5,636 bases of DNA from Methanothrix sp. (GTDB lineage: Archaea; Halobacteriota; Methanosarcinia; Methanotrichales; Methanotrichaceae). A program made the position numbers and the translations under genes. This document shows positions 5,443 through 5,636 of this stretch, one piece after another. Each line of letters starts with the position of its first letter. Position 1 is the first letter of the stretch. The DNA lies in contig JAAZNX010000208.1 of NCBI GenBank assembly GCA_012798025.1, forward strand, positions 1 to 5,636. Direction: 5' to 3'. Under the pieces are notes generated by a model. That model was given only the letters and a program-made list of their open reading frames with translations, did not search any database and was not told where the DNA came from.

Positions 5443-5636
5443 CTATACCCTCATTCAGTGTGAACTTTACAGTGTTGGGATCTACAATGGAAATGTCATC
5501 TGTTATCTTGAACTCCGAAGAGGATGGAAATATTGACATCCATTTCCCATCCAAGGGCAATGACAGCGTCTTTCCTGTCTGTTCTGCGCATGCCAGTGGC
5601 AAAGCGGCCAGGAGTAGAACGCCGATCGCCAGGGCC
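5363..5636 (-). pseudogene. 5' part of a secreted-protein gene, possibly a solute-binding protein, fused out of frame to permease sequence
   Basis: On the minus strand the frame enters from beyond 5636 and runs to TAG at 5365-5363; the start codon is outside the window. It opens with a hydrophobic signal-peptide core (ALAIGVLLLAALPL) and a likely cleavage site ACA-EQ. A TTG at 5602 lies inside this signal peptide and is not a start. About 40 mature residues follow, including ITDDISIVDPNTVKFTLNE, which resembles the 'vDp.TVkFtL.ep' stretch of SBP_bac_5 solute-binding proteins. That motif normally lies much deeper in the protein, so either material is missing between signal peptide and motif, or this is an unrelated secreted protein. 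From about residue G-I-V onward (near 5450) the frame reads permease DNA in the wrong frame, so its last 25 or so residues are not native. Secretion signal is well supported; identity as a binding protein is tentative. Confidence 0.55.

Overview
The window looks archaeal, most probably a methanogen of the order Methanosarcinales; a Methanothrix-type genome fits best, but that is inference. Three things point there. The dominant gene encodes a 1068-residue surface protein with two copies of the S-layer duplication domain known from Methanosarcina and its relatives. That gene has an archaeal-type TATA box and a strong Shine-Dalgarno site. The NYN-domain protein upstream resembles a family found mainly in archaea.

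Layout, left to right. Positions 1-420 (+) hold the 3' part of a TatD-family metal-dependent hydrolase. Positions 475-969 (+) hold a NYN/PIN-like predicted ribonuclease. Positions 984-1613 (+) hold a secreted protein with a staphylococcal-nuclease-like fold that appears to have lost its catalytic residues. The first three genes are closely spaced (54 and 14 bases) and could be co-transcribed. Positions 1614-1761 are a non-coding control region with a small hairpin, a 13-base palindrome, a TATA box and a ribosome binding site. It drives the S-layer gene at 1762-4968 (+), which ends in a hairpin terminator overlapping its own stop codon.

The right end, read on the minus strand, is decayed. At 5005-5442 lies the C-terminal half of a DppC/OppC-type ABC transporter permease, broken by two mutually compensating frameshifts and lacking its N-terminal half. 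It is joined at about 5442-5465, out of frame, to the 5' end of a secreted-protein gene that enters from beyond 5636. That secreted piece may be the start of the matching solute-binding protein. If so, the region is the scar of a deletion that removed the middle of a binding protein-permease-permease operon.

No RNA genes, CRISPR arrays, insertion sequences or complete mobile elements were seen. The most notable items are the transporter remnant, the inactive-looking nuclease-fold protein, and the layout of the S-layer protein: a mucin-like N-terminus, paired S-layer units, Ig-like stalk domains and a C-terminal membrane anchor.
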